64,000 bases of DNA from JAVBLG01 sp031553655. Its GTDB lineage: Bacteria; Desulfobacterota; Desulfovibrionia; Desulfovibrionales; Desulfovibrionaceae. A program made the position numbers and the translations under genes. The notes beneath the pieces are model-generated. The model had not been told where the DNA came from. It saw nothing but the letters and a program-made list of their open reading frames with translations, and did not search any database. The stretch covers positions 8,177 to 72,176 of the forward strand of contig JAVBLG010000101.1 of the NCBI GenBank assembly GCA_031553655.1, in the 5' to 3' direction. Shown here piece after piece: positions 24,437-32,471 of this stretch; position 1 is the stretch's first letter, and each line of letters starts with the position of its first letter.

Positions 24437-27013
24437 ATGCAAAAAGAATTTTTCGATATTACCGGCATGACCTGTTCGGCCTGCTCAAGCAGAGTTACCA
24501 AAGCCGTGTCGGCGTTAAAAGGCGTTGGCGACGTGAGCGTGAACCTTCTGAAAAACAGTATGGCCATCAGCTTTGACGAGTCTGTAGTTTCAACGTCGGA
24601 CATCACGGATGCCGTGATAAAGGCCGGGTACGGAGCTTCACCGCATGTATCCAAAAGCGGAAAGACCGGCACGACGGGCAAGAGCCCTGATCCCGTAGCT
24701 GTCGAGCTACAGGAAATTAAAGAGCGGCTGACTGTTTCCCTGTTTTTCACTGTACCGTTGTTTTATCTGGCAATGGGGCCGATGTTCGCTTTGCCTCTAC
24801 CCGGATTTTTCCAGGGGGCGGAAAACGCGCTGCCTTTCGCCTTTACGCAATTCCTGCTGACCATTCCGGTCATGGCCGTCAACTTCAAATTTTACCGGGT
24901 GGGGTTCAAGACGCTTTTCTCGGGCTCGCCGAACATGGACTCGCTCATTGCCATTGGTTCCGGCGCGGCGGCTGTTTTCAGCGTCTATGCCTTCTACAAG
25001 ATGACTTTCGCCATTGGGCGGGCGGATCCGGCCACGGTGCGGCATTTTGCCGCGAACCTGTATTTCGATTCCGCAGCCATGATCCTGACTTTGATCACCC
25101 TGGGCAAATTTTTTGAAGCCAGGGCCAAAGGCAGAACTTCCGATGCCATTGCCAAACTCATGAATCTTACCCCCAAAACAGCCACCGTAATACGTGACGG
25201 CAATGAAACCGCCATAGCACGAGAAGATGTGCTTGCCGGGGATATTCTGGTGGTCAAAGCCGGTGAAAGCGTTCCGGTGGACGGCGTTATCACCGAAGGA
25301 AACGGCTTTTTAGACGAATCCGCCCTGACCGGCGAAAGTCTGCCTTTGGAAAAACGCGGCGGGGACACCGTAACCGGCGCGACCATCAATAAGTCCGGGC
25401 ATTTTCTCATGCGAGCGACCAGAGTCGGCGACGACACTACCCTGGCCCAAATCATCAAGCTGGTGGATGAAGCCACTTCGTCCAAGGCTCCCATCGCCCG
25501 GTTGGCCGACAAAATCAGCGGCATTTTCGTGCCGGTTGTCATTGCCATTGCCGTAGTCGCCACAGTAATCTGGCTGTTACTCGGCCATGAGCTGGAATTC
25601 GCCATGTCCATCGGCATTGCGGTACTGGTCATATCCTGCCCCTGCGCCCTCGGGCTTGCCACGCCCACGGCCATTATGGTGGGCACCGGGCGTGGCGCGG
25701 CAAACGGCATTCTGCTCAAATCCGCCGAAGCCATTGAAACGGCGGGAGGCATTGATACGGTTGTATTGGATAAAACCGGAACCGTTACCGAGGGCAAACC
25801 CGTGGTGACAGACATAGTTCCCACAGCTTCCATAACGGAAACGGAATTGTTGGCTTTTGCCGCCTCGCTCGAAAAACTCTCGGAACACCCGCTCGGCGCG
25901 GCCATTGTGCAGGAAGCGGAAAAGCGGGATCTGACTTTGTGCAAGGTGGACAGCTTCGTACAAAACCCAGGCCAGGGTATTTCCGGTACGATAGAGGGAA
26001 TGCGTCATTTTGCCGGCAATGCAAAAATGCTTCAGGCCGAAGGTATTGCCAACAGCTTGTCGGGCAAGGCGGAAGTTTTCGCCGCCGAGGGCAAAACCGC
26101 TTTGTATTTTGCGCGGGGCAAGGAACTTGTGGGCCTTATCGCCGTCGCGGACGTGATCAAGAAAAACAGCCGCCAGGCTGTGGCCGAACTTGAAGTCATG
26201 GGCATTGAGGTCATCATGCTCACGGGCGATAATGCCCAAACCGCCGAGGCCGTGCGCCGCCAGGCGGGAATAAATAAGGTGGTGGCCGAAGTGCTTCCCC
26301 AGGGCAAGGAACGCGAAGTTCATGCGTTGCGGAAACAGGGAAAAAAAGTCGCCATGGTCGGCGACGGCATTAACGACGCCCCGGCCCTGGCCCGCGCCGA
26401 CGTAGGCATCGCCATTGGAGCGGGTACGGATGTGGCCATTGAATCGGCGGACATAGTGCTAATGAAAAGCGATCTCCTGGATGCCGTTTCCGCCATCCAG
26501 CTCAGCCGGGAGGTTATGCGCACGATCCGCCAAAACCTGTTCTGGGCCTTCTTTTACAACAGCATAGGCATCCCGGTGGCGGCGGGCGTTTTCCACGGCA
26601 TCTGGGGGCTTACGCTCAGCCCCATGGTTGCGGCGGCGGCCATGAGCCTCAGTTCCGTCAGCGTCGTGTCCAACGCGCTCCGGCTCCATCTTTTTGTGCC
26701 AAAACATTCGCAAAGCGGTGATGAGTCCGGGACAAGCCATGTTCCACAACCGGCATTACCAGCCAAAAAAATAACAAACCAAAGCAACATAAGGAGTTCC
26801 GTCATGAAAAAAAACATAACTATTGAAGGCATGAATTGCGGGCACTGCACCGGTTCAGTGGAAAAGGCGTTGCGGGCCGTTCCCGGTGTTACCGCAGTAA
26901 GCGTTGATCTGACTTCCAAAACCGCGACGGTTGAGGCGGACGGCAACGTTTCCGACGAAACGCTTAAAAAAGCTGTAAAAGATACCGGCTTTGCAGTAAT
27001 CGGCATCAAGTAG
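24437..27013 (+). CDS. copA: Cu(I)-translocating P1B-type ATPase fused to a C-terminal CopZ-like domain
   Basis: An 858-residue P-type ATPase that exports copper using ATP. An N-terminal metal-binding domain carries GMTCSACSSR (~residues 10-19). Six to eight membrane helices surround the TGES actuator loop (ALTGESLPLEKRGG, ~297), the Cu(I)-specific SCPCALGLATPT (~404), the phosphorylation motif DKTGTVTEGKP (~444), the SEHPLG nucleotide-site motif and MVGDGINDAPALA (~641). Unusually, about 45 residues after the last helix an in-frame second HMA domain (GMNCGHCTGSVEKAL, ~798) completes the protein. That domain is preceded by its own Shine-Dalgarno and ATG at 26804, so a separate chaperone may also be made. 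Confidence 0.95.
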   Translation: MQKEFFDITGMTCSACSSRVTKAVSALKGVGDVSVNLLKNSMAISFDESVVSTSDITDAVIKAGYGASPHVSKSGKTGTTGKSPDPVAVELQEIKERLTVSLFFTVPLFYLAMGPMFALPLPGFFQGAENALPFAFTQFLLTIPVMAVNFKFYRVGFKTLFSGSPNMDSLIAIGSGAAAVFSVYAFYKMTFAIGRADPATVRHFAANLYFDSAAMILTLITLGKFFEARAKGRTSDAIAKLMNLTPKTATVIRDGNETAIAREDVLAGDILVVKAGESVPVDGVITEGNGFLDESALTGESLPLEKRGGDTVTGATINKSGHFLMRATRVGDDTTLAQIIKLVDEATSSKAPIARLADKISGIFVPVVIAIAVVATVIWLLLGHELEFAMSIGIAVLVISCPCALGLATPTAIMVGTGRGAANGILLKSAEAIETAGGIDTVVLDKTGTVTEGKPVVTDIVPTASITETELLAFAASLEKLSEHPLGAAIVQEAEKRDLTLCKVDSFVQNPGQGISGTIEGMRHFAGNAKMLQAEGIANSLSGKAEVFAAEGKTALYFARGKELVGLIAVADVIKKNSRQAVAELEVMGIEVIMLTGDNAQTAEAVRRQAGINKVVAEVLPQGKEREVHALRKQGKKVAMVGDGINDAPALARADVGIAIGAGTDVAIESADIVLMKSDLLDAVSAIQLSREVMRTIRQNLFWAFFYNSIGIPVAAGVFHGIWGLTLSPMVAAAAMSLSSVSVVSNALRLHLFVPKHSQSGDESGTSHVPQPALPAKKITNQSNIRSSVMKKNITIEGMNCGHCTGSVEKALRAVPGVTAVSVDLTSKTATVEADGNVSDETLKKAVKDTGFAVIGIK
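26804..27013 (+). CDS. Internal in-frame start giving a CopZ-like copper chaperone
   Basis: Within the 3' end of the ATPase gene, AAGGAG lies 7 nt before ATG 26804, an ideal ribosome site. Translation from here would give a 69-residue heavy-metal-associated domain (MKKNITIEGMNCGHCTGSVE, ending AVKDTGFAVIGIK), the size and sequence type of CopZ copper chaperones. CopZ carries Cu(I) to the ATPase. The linker before it (QPALPAKKITNQSN) looks like former intergenic DNA that became open. Whether the product is fused, separate or both cannot be told. Confidence 0.55.
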   Translation: MKKNITIEGMNCGHCTGSVEKALRAVPGVTAVSVDLTSKTATVEADGNVSDETLKKAVKDTGFAVIGIK

Positions 27014-27034
27014 AGTGTGGAAAAGGTGGGTAAT

Positions 27035-27817
27035 ATGAAATTCCAACAGATACGCGGAGCCACGGTCATTGTGACCTATGCGGGAAAGAAGTTCCTGATA
27101 GACCCGTTTTTTGCGGACAAGGGAAGTGTGCCACCCGTGCCCTCTCCTTACAATGAAAGCCCCAACCCTCTGGTTGCGCTGCCGTTGTCCATAAGCGAAA
27201 TTGTCGCAGTTGATGCCGTTATCGTCACGCATATGCATCATTTCGATCATTTCGATGAAGCGGCTCAGAGGGCGCTGCCCAAAGATATGCCAATGTTCAC
27301 GCAGAATGAAAAAGAAGCGCGCGACATGCGCGGGCTCGGCTTCAAGAACGTAACAGCCCTTCATGATGAAGGAGTGCACTTTGAAGAGATTACGCTCCAC
27401 AGAACAAACGGTGAACATGGGCGCGGCGAGGCTTCAAAAAAGAATTACGCGGCGCTCGGAATTCCTGATGAAGTCTGCGGCGTTGTGTTTACCAAGCTTG
27501 GTGAAAGAACCGCATACGTTGCCGGTGATACGCTTTGGGGCGAGATGGTCAGAGACGCGATAGACAAACACCATCCTGATGTTATCGTCCTCAATGCCGC
27601 GCAGGCCCAATTTCCGGATGGCACGCCGATTCTGATGGGCGCCGAAGGACTTTATGAGGTGTCTAAAGCCGCCCCGCAAGCCACGATAATCGTGACTCAC
27701 CTTGATGCGGTCAATCACGCCCGTGTAAGCCGTGGGGACATGCGGCAGTTTGTCCAGGACAAAGGGCTCAACTCCCGGGTGTTTATTCCCACGGATGGAG
27801 AAGAACTGTCCCTATAA
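27035..27817 (+). CDS. Metallo-beta-lactamase-fold hydrolase (UlaG-like)
   Basis: A 260-residue cytosolic MBL-fold protein from ATG 27035. IRGATVIVTYAGKKFLIDPF is the usual start of UlaG/RNase Z-like hydrolases, and the metal motif THMHHFDHFD supplies the His-x-His-x-Asp-His ligands. Later metal ligands are probably the Asp of YVAGDTLWGE and the His of VTHLDAVNHARVSR. It is close behind the copper ATPase gene (21 bp) and ends before a large hairpin, so both may share one transcript. The substrate is unknown; related proteins often act on lactones or phosphoesters. Confidence 0.85.
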   Translation: MKFQQIRGATVIVTYAGKKFLIDPFFADKGSVPPVPSPYNESPNPLVALPLSISEIVAVDAVIVTHMHHFDHFDEAAQRALPKDMPMFTQNEKEARDMRGLGFKNVTALHDEGVHFEEITLHRTNGEHGRGEASKKNYAALGIPDEVCGVVFTKLGERTAYVAGDTLWGEMVRDAIDKHHPDVIVLNAAQAQFPDGTPILMGAEGLYEVSKAAPQATIIVTHLDAVNHARVSRGDMRQFVQDKGLNSRVFIPTDGEELSL

Positions 27818-27847
27818 AATCCCTGAATTTTGCAAGAGCCATCATAA

Positions 27848-27893
27848 ATTCACTCCGAGAAAGTTTAATTAGGGGCTTTCTCGGAGTGAATTG
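27848..27893. terminator. Long perfect hairpin after the MBL gene
   Basis: AATTCACTCCGAGAAAG (27848-27864) pairs with all 17 bases of CTTTCTCGGAGTGAATT (27877-27893) over a 12-nt loop. No T-run follows; probably a terminator or mRNA-stabilising hairpin. Confidence 0.65.
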
Positions 27894-27952
27894 TCGATTC
27901 AGGCTCTCTATGCGGAATCGCCGGTAACAGTCGGTATAAATTTCATAGCCTG

Positions 27953-28117
27953 TTACTTTCGTTCATTGTGAACTTTGTGCAGCGCCTTGCAAAACTTGAG
28001 CTGTCCGTCTTCCATCAGCCCGCAGTCATGCCAGCCAAGATGCCGGTAAAATCCGGGAGCCAGCGCACGGCTGAACAGGGTGAAGGATTGCACCGGGAAT
28101 TCAACGGAAAATGCCAT
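27953..28117 (-). pseudogene. GNAT acetyltransferase, C-terminal fragment
   Basis: Fifty-four codons (SFTLFSRALAPGFYRHLGWH, then DCGLMEDGQLKFCKALHKVH) match the closing strand and helix of small GNAT N-acetyltransferases. The acetyl-CoA-binding core is missing and there is no continuation upstream in any frame. It is a leftover of a deleted gene between the MBL and HD genes. Confidence 0.6.
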
Positions 28118-28235
28118 TTTGTCCCCATTCGTGAATGCCCGTAATGCCTTTTTGGAGGTTTTTTGTCAAAAAATCCGAGCCCGATGCCAGGCCATTGCTT
28201 CCTTGGAGGAACTTTGCCCATCAACCCTGCTTCCA

Positions 28236-28727
28236 CTATGCCTTGTACATCGCCTTGAGGAAACGCAGGCCGCTTTCTGTTTTAAACACCTTTTTCTTGA
28301 AGCTTTGAACCGCATGCTCATTGATGCCCATTCCATGGATGTTCACAAGAAAATCAGCCTCGAGCAGAATCTGGCAGTCGATGCCGTCGATATCTGTATA
28401 TGTATGATGCCTGCCAATGAGCGTGCTCACTCTGGAAATTATATCTTTAGTGCATCCGAGCGCCCTTAGCATGTCGGCGGCGACGGGCGGCCCTTCTTTT
28501 TCCTGCTGGGCGGGAGTACAGGAGCCTAACTTGTCTTCCACCACTTTAATGCCAATATCATGGGTGAGGGCGGAGATTTCAAGAATTTCCTGGGTTTTCC
28601 GGTCAAGCTGTTCAAGCTCGCCTATTGTTTTCGCCAGCCCGTGCACACACAAAAAATGATTGATGCGCCGTATGTCTCCGGAATAAAAATTCAGCATGGC
28701 TTCGGTTGTCTTGGCAATCATGGTCAT
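28236..28727 (-). CDS. HD-domain phosphohydrolase
   Basis: A 163-residue protein starting at ATG 28727 with GAGG upstream. The HD metal site is visible: HFLCVHGLAKTIGEL with the first His, the ALTHDIGIKVVEDK His-Asp doublet, then IGRHHTYTDIDGIDCQILLE with further His and Asp ligands, as in family members that hydrolyse nucleotides or phosphoesters. EADFLVNIHGMG and the closing helix FKTESGLRFLKAMYK are typical of this subfamily, found in anaerobes. No partner gene is evident. Confidence 0.85.
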   Translation of the reverse strand: MTMIAKTTEAMLNFYSGDIRRINHFLCVHGLAKTIGELEQLDRKTQEILEISALTHDIGIKVVEDKLGSCTPAQQEKEGPPVAADMLRALGCTKDIISRVSTLIGRHHTYTDIDGIDCQILLEADFLVNIHGMGINEHAVQSFKKKVFKTESGLRFLKAMYKA

Positions 28728-28831
28728 ATTTTTCCTCATTTCTTCATGGCATTGACCCGCCATTCCGGCGGCATCTTTTCCAGGGCATAACGAAAGGCGG
28801 TGCGGGGCATATCAAACCCGGATTGCCGCGC

Positions 28832-29290
28832 CTATTCTGGCGCCCCAAGCAAAGGGCATATAAGCAGACAATGCGATGTAAACTCGTTTTCACCCAACAC
28901 AGTATTGTTACTTGACGGCTTAGGTTCCGCAGCATTTAACATCTTGATTGCGGCGTTGCAGCCCACTGCGAATGGTGGCAAAAATTTGCGCCAGTCGGCC
29001 TTGGAAACCGGAATTACCCTCTCTGAAATATTTTGACTGCCCGCACACTCCGAATTACTGAATTCCAGGATGAAGCAGCCCTCAGATTTTGCTTCCAAGG
29101 CATCCATTACAAGCAATATCTCGCACATTTGTTCCAGAAAAACGTCCATGGCCTTGCCGCAGTCTTCCACGCTGTAGCCTAATTCCTCATAGAGCCCCCA
29201 AACAACTTCTCCGGAGAGTCTGGAGTACAGCGGATGCCTGCCGCGCAACTCCTTGCCGCGTTCGGCGGATATGGTATTTTTATTTTTCAT
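28832..29290 (-). CDS. Hypothetical protein, 152 residues
   Basis: An open frame from ATG 29290 with a hydrophilic N-terminus (MKNKNTISAERGKELRGRHP) and several cysteines (EDCGKAMDVFLEQMCEILLV, SNSECAG, VGCNAAI, SHCLLICP). I recognise no family. There is no signal peptide. It is encoded alongside the HD-domain gene on the same strand with about 100 bp between, so the two might be co-transcribed. It could be a small regulatory or metal-linked protein; this is only a suggestion from the cysteines. Confidence 0.5.
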   Translation of the reverse strand: MKNKNTISAERGKELRGRHPLYSRLSGEVVWGLYEELGYSVEDCGKAMDVFLEQMCEILLVMDALEAKSEGCFILEFSNSECAGSQNISERVIPVSKADWRKFLPPFAVGCNAAIKMLNAAEPKPSSNNTVLGENEFTSHCLLICPLLGAPE

Positions 29291-29451
29291 GGTGTTATCA
29301 GATTAAAATGTAATACGTATCAGAGTCAAAAATCTCTGGCGTCCGTCGTTTCCATCAGCAGCCTCTGGGCCACGCAACGGCGGATGTCTTGCTTGTATTT
29401 TTCCGCCCAGACAGATATATACATATTATAAATTAATTGCCAACTGTGTAC

Positions 29452-29679
29452 CCACTGTATGCCTATGAGTTCGCGGCCGACGCCAATTCGATGATCTGTC
29501 GCGGCGTGATGCTGTCTGGCAAGGCCGAGCTGTCCTGGGATTATAACCTGTGGCGCTCGTTATGGCGGGACTTTATGACCATATACTAGCCGCTCGATCC
29601 CGACTTTGTGGTCGTGAAGTTCACGGCGGAGCGCGGGAACTACTACGAAGGGCTGCGCAACACGGATTTTACGATCTGA
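29452..29679 (+). pseudogene. Pyridoxamine 5'-phosphate oxidase-like (general stress) protein, C-terminal fragment with internal stop
   Basis: The frame reads YAYEFAADANSMICRGVMLS, KAELSWDYNLWRSLWRDFMT, a TAG stop at about 29587, then LDPDFVVVKFTAERGNYYEG before TGA 29677. The order and the DPDFVVVKF motif fit the C-terminal half of FMN-binding split-barrel general stress proteins. It lacks the N-terminus and has an in-frame stop, so it is dead. The intact hydrolase gene starts 12 bp later. Confidence 0.6.
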
Positions 29680-29690
29680 AAGGCCGACTG

Positions 29691-30464
29691 ATGGCATACG
29701 CCAATGTGAGTGACATAAGGCTCTATTATGAAGATCACGGTAAAGACGAGCCGGTTATTTTTATTCACGGCAGCTTTTCGCGGGGAGACTCCACTTTTAC
29801 CGCGCAAATACCGGTATTCAGCCGTAGTTACAGAGTGATATGCCCCGACCTGCGCGGCCATGGGAGAACGATTGCAGCATCACCACATTGGACAACACCA
29901 CAGCTTGCCGACGATATAATATATTTGCTGGATGAGCTGCATATACCCAAAGCCCACATTGTCGGCCACAGTATGGGCGGCGATGTAGCCATGTATTGCG
30001 CCATTCGGCATTCCGAGCGTGTGGCTACCGCGACTTCCATTGCCTCGACCGGAGTAGCCAATGATGGAGTTAAAAGATATGTACGTGAGTTTCATCCCGA
30101 AAAGCTATGTAAAGACCGGCATGGGAAATTCGTTGAACGCCTGCGAAATGATCACGCCCTGGCCCACAAAGGCAAATGGGAGGATTTCATAACGGAAACA
30201 ATTAAAAACTGCGAACTCTATCCCAATTTCACCAAAGCTGAATTAGCTGCCATATCTATGCCGTTTCTTTTAATATATGGATATAGCGACTCGTTGATAG
30301 ACCCTGAAGAAATTACGGAACTCAAAGATAATATTCGATCTTTCACGGCACATGCCATCAAGGATGCCGACCACTATTTACATATGCCAAATCGGCAGTG
30401 TGATACGGTAAACAAAGTATTGCTCGATTTTTTTACCGCAAATAAATGCTCCGGCTTTTATTAG
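29691..30464 (+). CDS. Alpha/beta-hydrolase-fold protein
   Basis: A 257-residue hydrolase from ATG 29691. The oxyanion segment PVIFIHGSFSRGDS, the strand VICPDLRGHGRT and the nucleophile elbow HIVGHSMGGDVAMY (Ser) are clear. The acid is probably the Asp of YGYSDSLIDPEEI and the base the His of KDADHYLHMPNRQ. No signal peptide, so cytosolic. Members cleave esters, amides or C-C bonds; the substrate is unknown. The gene stands alone between a dead gene and the convergent fdhD. Confidence 0.88.
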   Translation: MAYANVSDIRLYYEDHGKDEPVIFIHGSFSRGDSTFTAQIPVFSRSYRVICPDLRGHGRTIAASPHWTTPQLADDIIYLLDELHIPKAHIVGHSMGGDVAMYCAIRHSERVATATSIASTGVANDGVKRYVREFHPEKLCKDRHGKFVERLRNDHALAHKGKWEDFITETIKNCELYPNFTKAELAAISMPFLLIYGYSDSLIDPEEITELKDNIRSFTAHAIKDADHYLHMPNRQCDTVNKVLLDFFTANKCSGFY

Positions 30465-30609
30465 GGTTGGCATTTTGCCTAAACTGTTTTTTACTGAATT
30501 GAAGCGAATATTTATCCGTAATCGAAAATTCTCCCGGGAAGTCATGAAAATCCCAATATACTGTCGCGCCATTGGTATAATACTCTCATAATACAAACCT
30601 ATAGGCTAT

Positions 30610-31383
30610 CTAAATCACTCTGCCCAAAGGATCGGAAAAGACGGTGAGGCGGTTTTCCGCCGGACGACAGAACCCCACAAGGGCAACACCAGCCCTGGGG
30701 GCGTCATGCAGTGCCATTCTTGTCACGGCTGCCCTGCTTACCATGAAAGATATGCCCAACCGGCGAGCTTTGGCGTAAAGGCTGGCGGTAAGGCGGGCGG
30801 TTGTGAACAGAACGTGCCCACCGGGATCAAGCCCGCTCAGCGCGGAATGCCCGGCCAGACGGTCCAGGCAGTTATGGCGGCCTATATCTTCAACAAGCAA
30901 GGCCATACCGGCCTGAATACCGTCTGGCTCAAGGCGCATCATGGCGGCCCGGTGCGAGCAGCCGGTTCCAGCCCAAAGCCCTGGAGCATCCAAGAAGCCG
31001 CGCATATGTTCAAGCAGGGCCGAGGCGCGCGCCGAACCTGGCACGGTATTTATCGGGCGGGTTTTGAGCGGCCTGGTGAAGCGCACCCGCACCATGGGGC
31101 CGCCCTCCCCTGCACTTTCTTCCTCAAGCACAATATGTTCCGGATCAGGAAAAGGCGCGGGCCCGCATAAAGGCGGGCTGCCTTGCTCCAACAACACGTT
31201 GCCCAGAGCCAGCTCTTTGAGTTCCTGCGGCCTGGACCACAGCAGGCGCTTTTCCCCTTCGTGCTCAACAGTGAACCGGATCTCATGGGCAACGGAATCT
31301 TCGGCGGCCAGCCATGAGTCGCCTTGCCATTGCCTGATGCGGGCCGGTTCGCATGAAATTTCACCGCGCATTAAAAGCCCCAC
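30610..31383 (-). CDS. fdhD: Formate dehydrogenase accessory sulfurtransferase
   Basis: A 257-residue FdhD. The conserved C-terminal region is plain: GTGCSHRAAMMRLEPDG, LLVEDIGRHNCLDRLAGHSA, then HVLFTTARLTASLYAKARRL, FMVSRAAVTRMALHDAPRAG and GFCRPAENRLTVFSD. FdhD passes sulfur to the molybdenum or tungsten cofactor of formate dehydrogenase, which is needed for activity. The family's usual CxxC loop is reduced here to a single Cys before the SHRAA segment. The start overlaps the end of fdhE by 13 bp, so the two are co-translated, divergent from fdhAB. Confidence 0.9.
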   Translation of the reverse strand: MGLLMRGEISCEPARIRQWQGDSWLAAEDSVAHEIRFTVEHEGEKRLLWSRPQELKELALGNVLLEQGSPPLCGPAPFPDPEHIVLEEESAGEGGPMVRVRFTRPLKTRPINTVPGSARASALLEHMRGFLDAPGLWAGTGCSHRAAMMRLEPDGIQAGMALLVEDIGRHNCLDRLAGHSALSGLDPGGHVLFTTARLTASLYAKARRLGISFMVSRAAVTRMALHDAPRAGVALVGFCRPAENRLTVFSDPLGRVI

Positions 31384-32264
31384 AGGGAAGGAGTTGGGCG
31401 ATGAAAACCTTCTTTAACCGCCAGCATGTCCAACGGCAGCGAAAGCAAATCGTCAATCGCGGGAATAAATTCGGAAACGATTTTCTGGCGCGAGTCCGCC
31501 AGCTTTATGTAGCCTTCGCAGGAACGGCAAACATGAACCTGGTACCCCGGCTCAGTGTCCGCTATAAAAAAGGCCATTTTTTCCGAATTTTCTTCCAAAC
31601 AGAAGGGGCACTGCATGCGCTTAGCCCTATAAATCAGCAGGCAGAAAGAACAGGCATGCAGCCGCGCGCCCTCGGCCCCGCGCAATTCCCCGATGGACGG
31701 GTGCGAACCGCAATGCGGGCAATGTCCGTATGTCCAGATGGATGCCGGGTCATGTCCGCCGCTACGGGAAATATTTCGTGTTAAAGCATATGCGAACGGG
31801 CTCAAGGAGCTTTGCGCCATAAAACGCAATAAGCCTGGCACCTGGGTAAAGCCTTGCCTATGGCCCGCAAACCACTCTTCATCATCATTCAAATGGGCGC
31901 GGAACAACGCGTCAGCGCTGATTTCTCCCTTCGACTTCAACTTGCCGAAGCGTTGCGAAGCTTCCTTGAATGGCCCCCCCAAACGGCTGAGAATCCCCTG
32001 GATGGCGCGCAACAGTTCCCGCTCTTGCGGCAAGTCGGCGGAAAAATTTTTGCGGGCAAGCAGCGGAATCCCCTGACGATGTTCTTCATCGGAGGGAGCG
32101 GGCTGCGGAAGAACATAAGAAGAGCCATCTTCAAAAGCCGCCAGAGCGCTTTCTTGCGCGCGAAGCACGCGCCTTACCAGATTTACAAGTTCCGGTGGCA
32201 ACCAGTAAATTTGATCCAACACTTTAAGTTTTACGTCCGACGCGGCGAACTGAATATCCGGCAT
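31371..32264 (-). CDS. fdhE: Formate dehydrogenase accessory protein FdhE
   Basis: A 297-residue cytosolic FdhE homologue. The C-terminal half holds four Cys-x-x-Cys pairs typical of the rubredoxin-like metal sites: HCPHCGSHPSIGEL, HACSFCLLIYRAK, MQCPFCLEEN and HVCRSCEGYIKLAD. The N-terminal half is helical (LRAIQGILSRLGGPFKEASQ). FdhE helps assemble formate dehydrogenase before Tat export. It heads the fdhE-fdhD operon, facing fdhA across a 207-bp intergenic region. Confidence 0.9.
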   Translation of the reverse strand: MPDIQFAASDVKLKVLDQIYWLPPELVNLVRRVLRAQESALAAFEDGSSYVLPQPAPSDEEHRQGIPLLARKNFSADLPQERELLRAIQGILSRLGGPFKEASQRFGKLKSKGEISADALFRAHLNDDEEWFAGHRQGFTQVPGLLRFMAQSSLSPFAYALTRNISRSGGHDPASIWTYGHCPHCGSHPSIGELRGAEGARLHACSFCLLIYRAKRMQCPFCLEENSEKMAFFIADTEPGYQVHVCRSCEGYIKLADSRQKIVSEFIPAIDDLLSLPLDMLAVKEGFHRPTPSLWGF

Positions 32265-32357
32265 GGCGTTTCCTACATATGATTAAGTTACCGGGAATCA
32301 GGAATAATCTTCATCATTAACCGGATGCGTGGAAAAAGTATATATAAATAATTATCG

Positions 32358-32386
32358 TTGACTGCATACAACATAAGATATATGCT
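32358..32386 (+). promoter_or_regulatory. Candidate fdhAB promoter with overlapping dyad
   Basis: TTGACT (32358-32363), 17-bp spacer, TATGCT (32381-32386). The -10 forms the left arm of ATATGCT-N6-AGCATAT (32380-32399), so a repressor or activator could bind there. The ATG lies 86 bp downstream. Confidence 0.5.
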
Positions 32387-32471
32387 AAAAAAAGCATATT
32401 AATTGCCAATGCATTATAATTTTGAAGACTGTCCTTCATCACTCGAGCCTGAATTTCTCAGGAGACATCAC

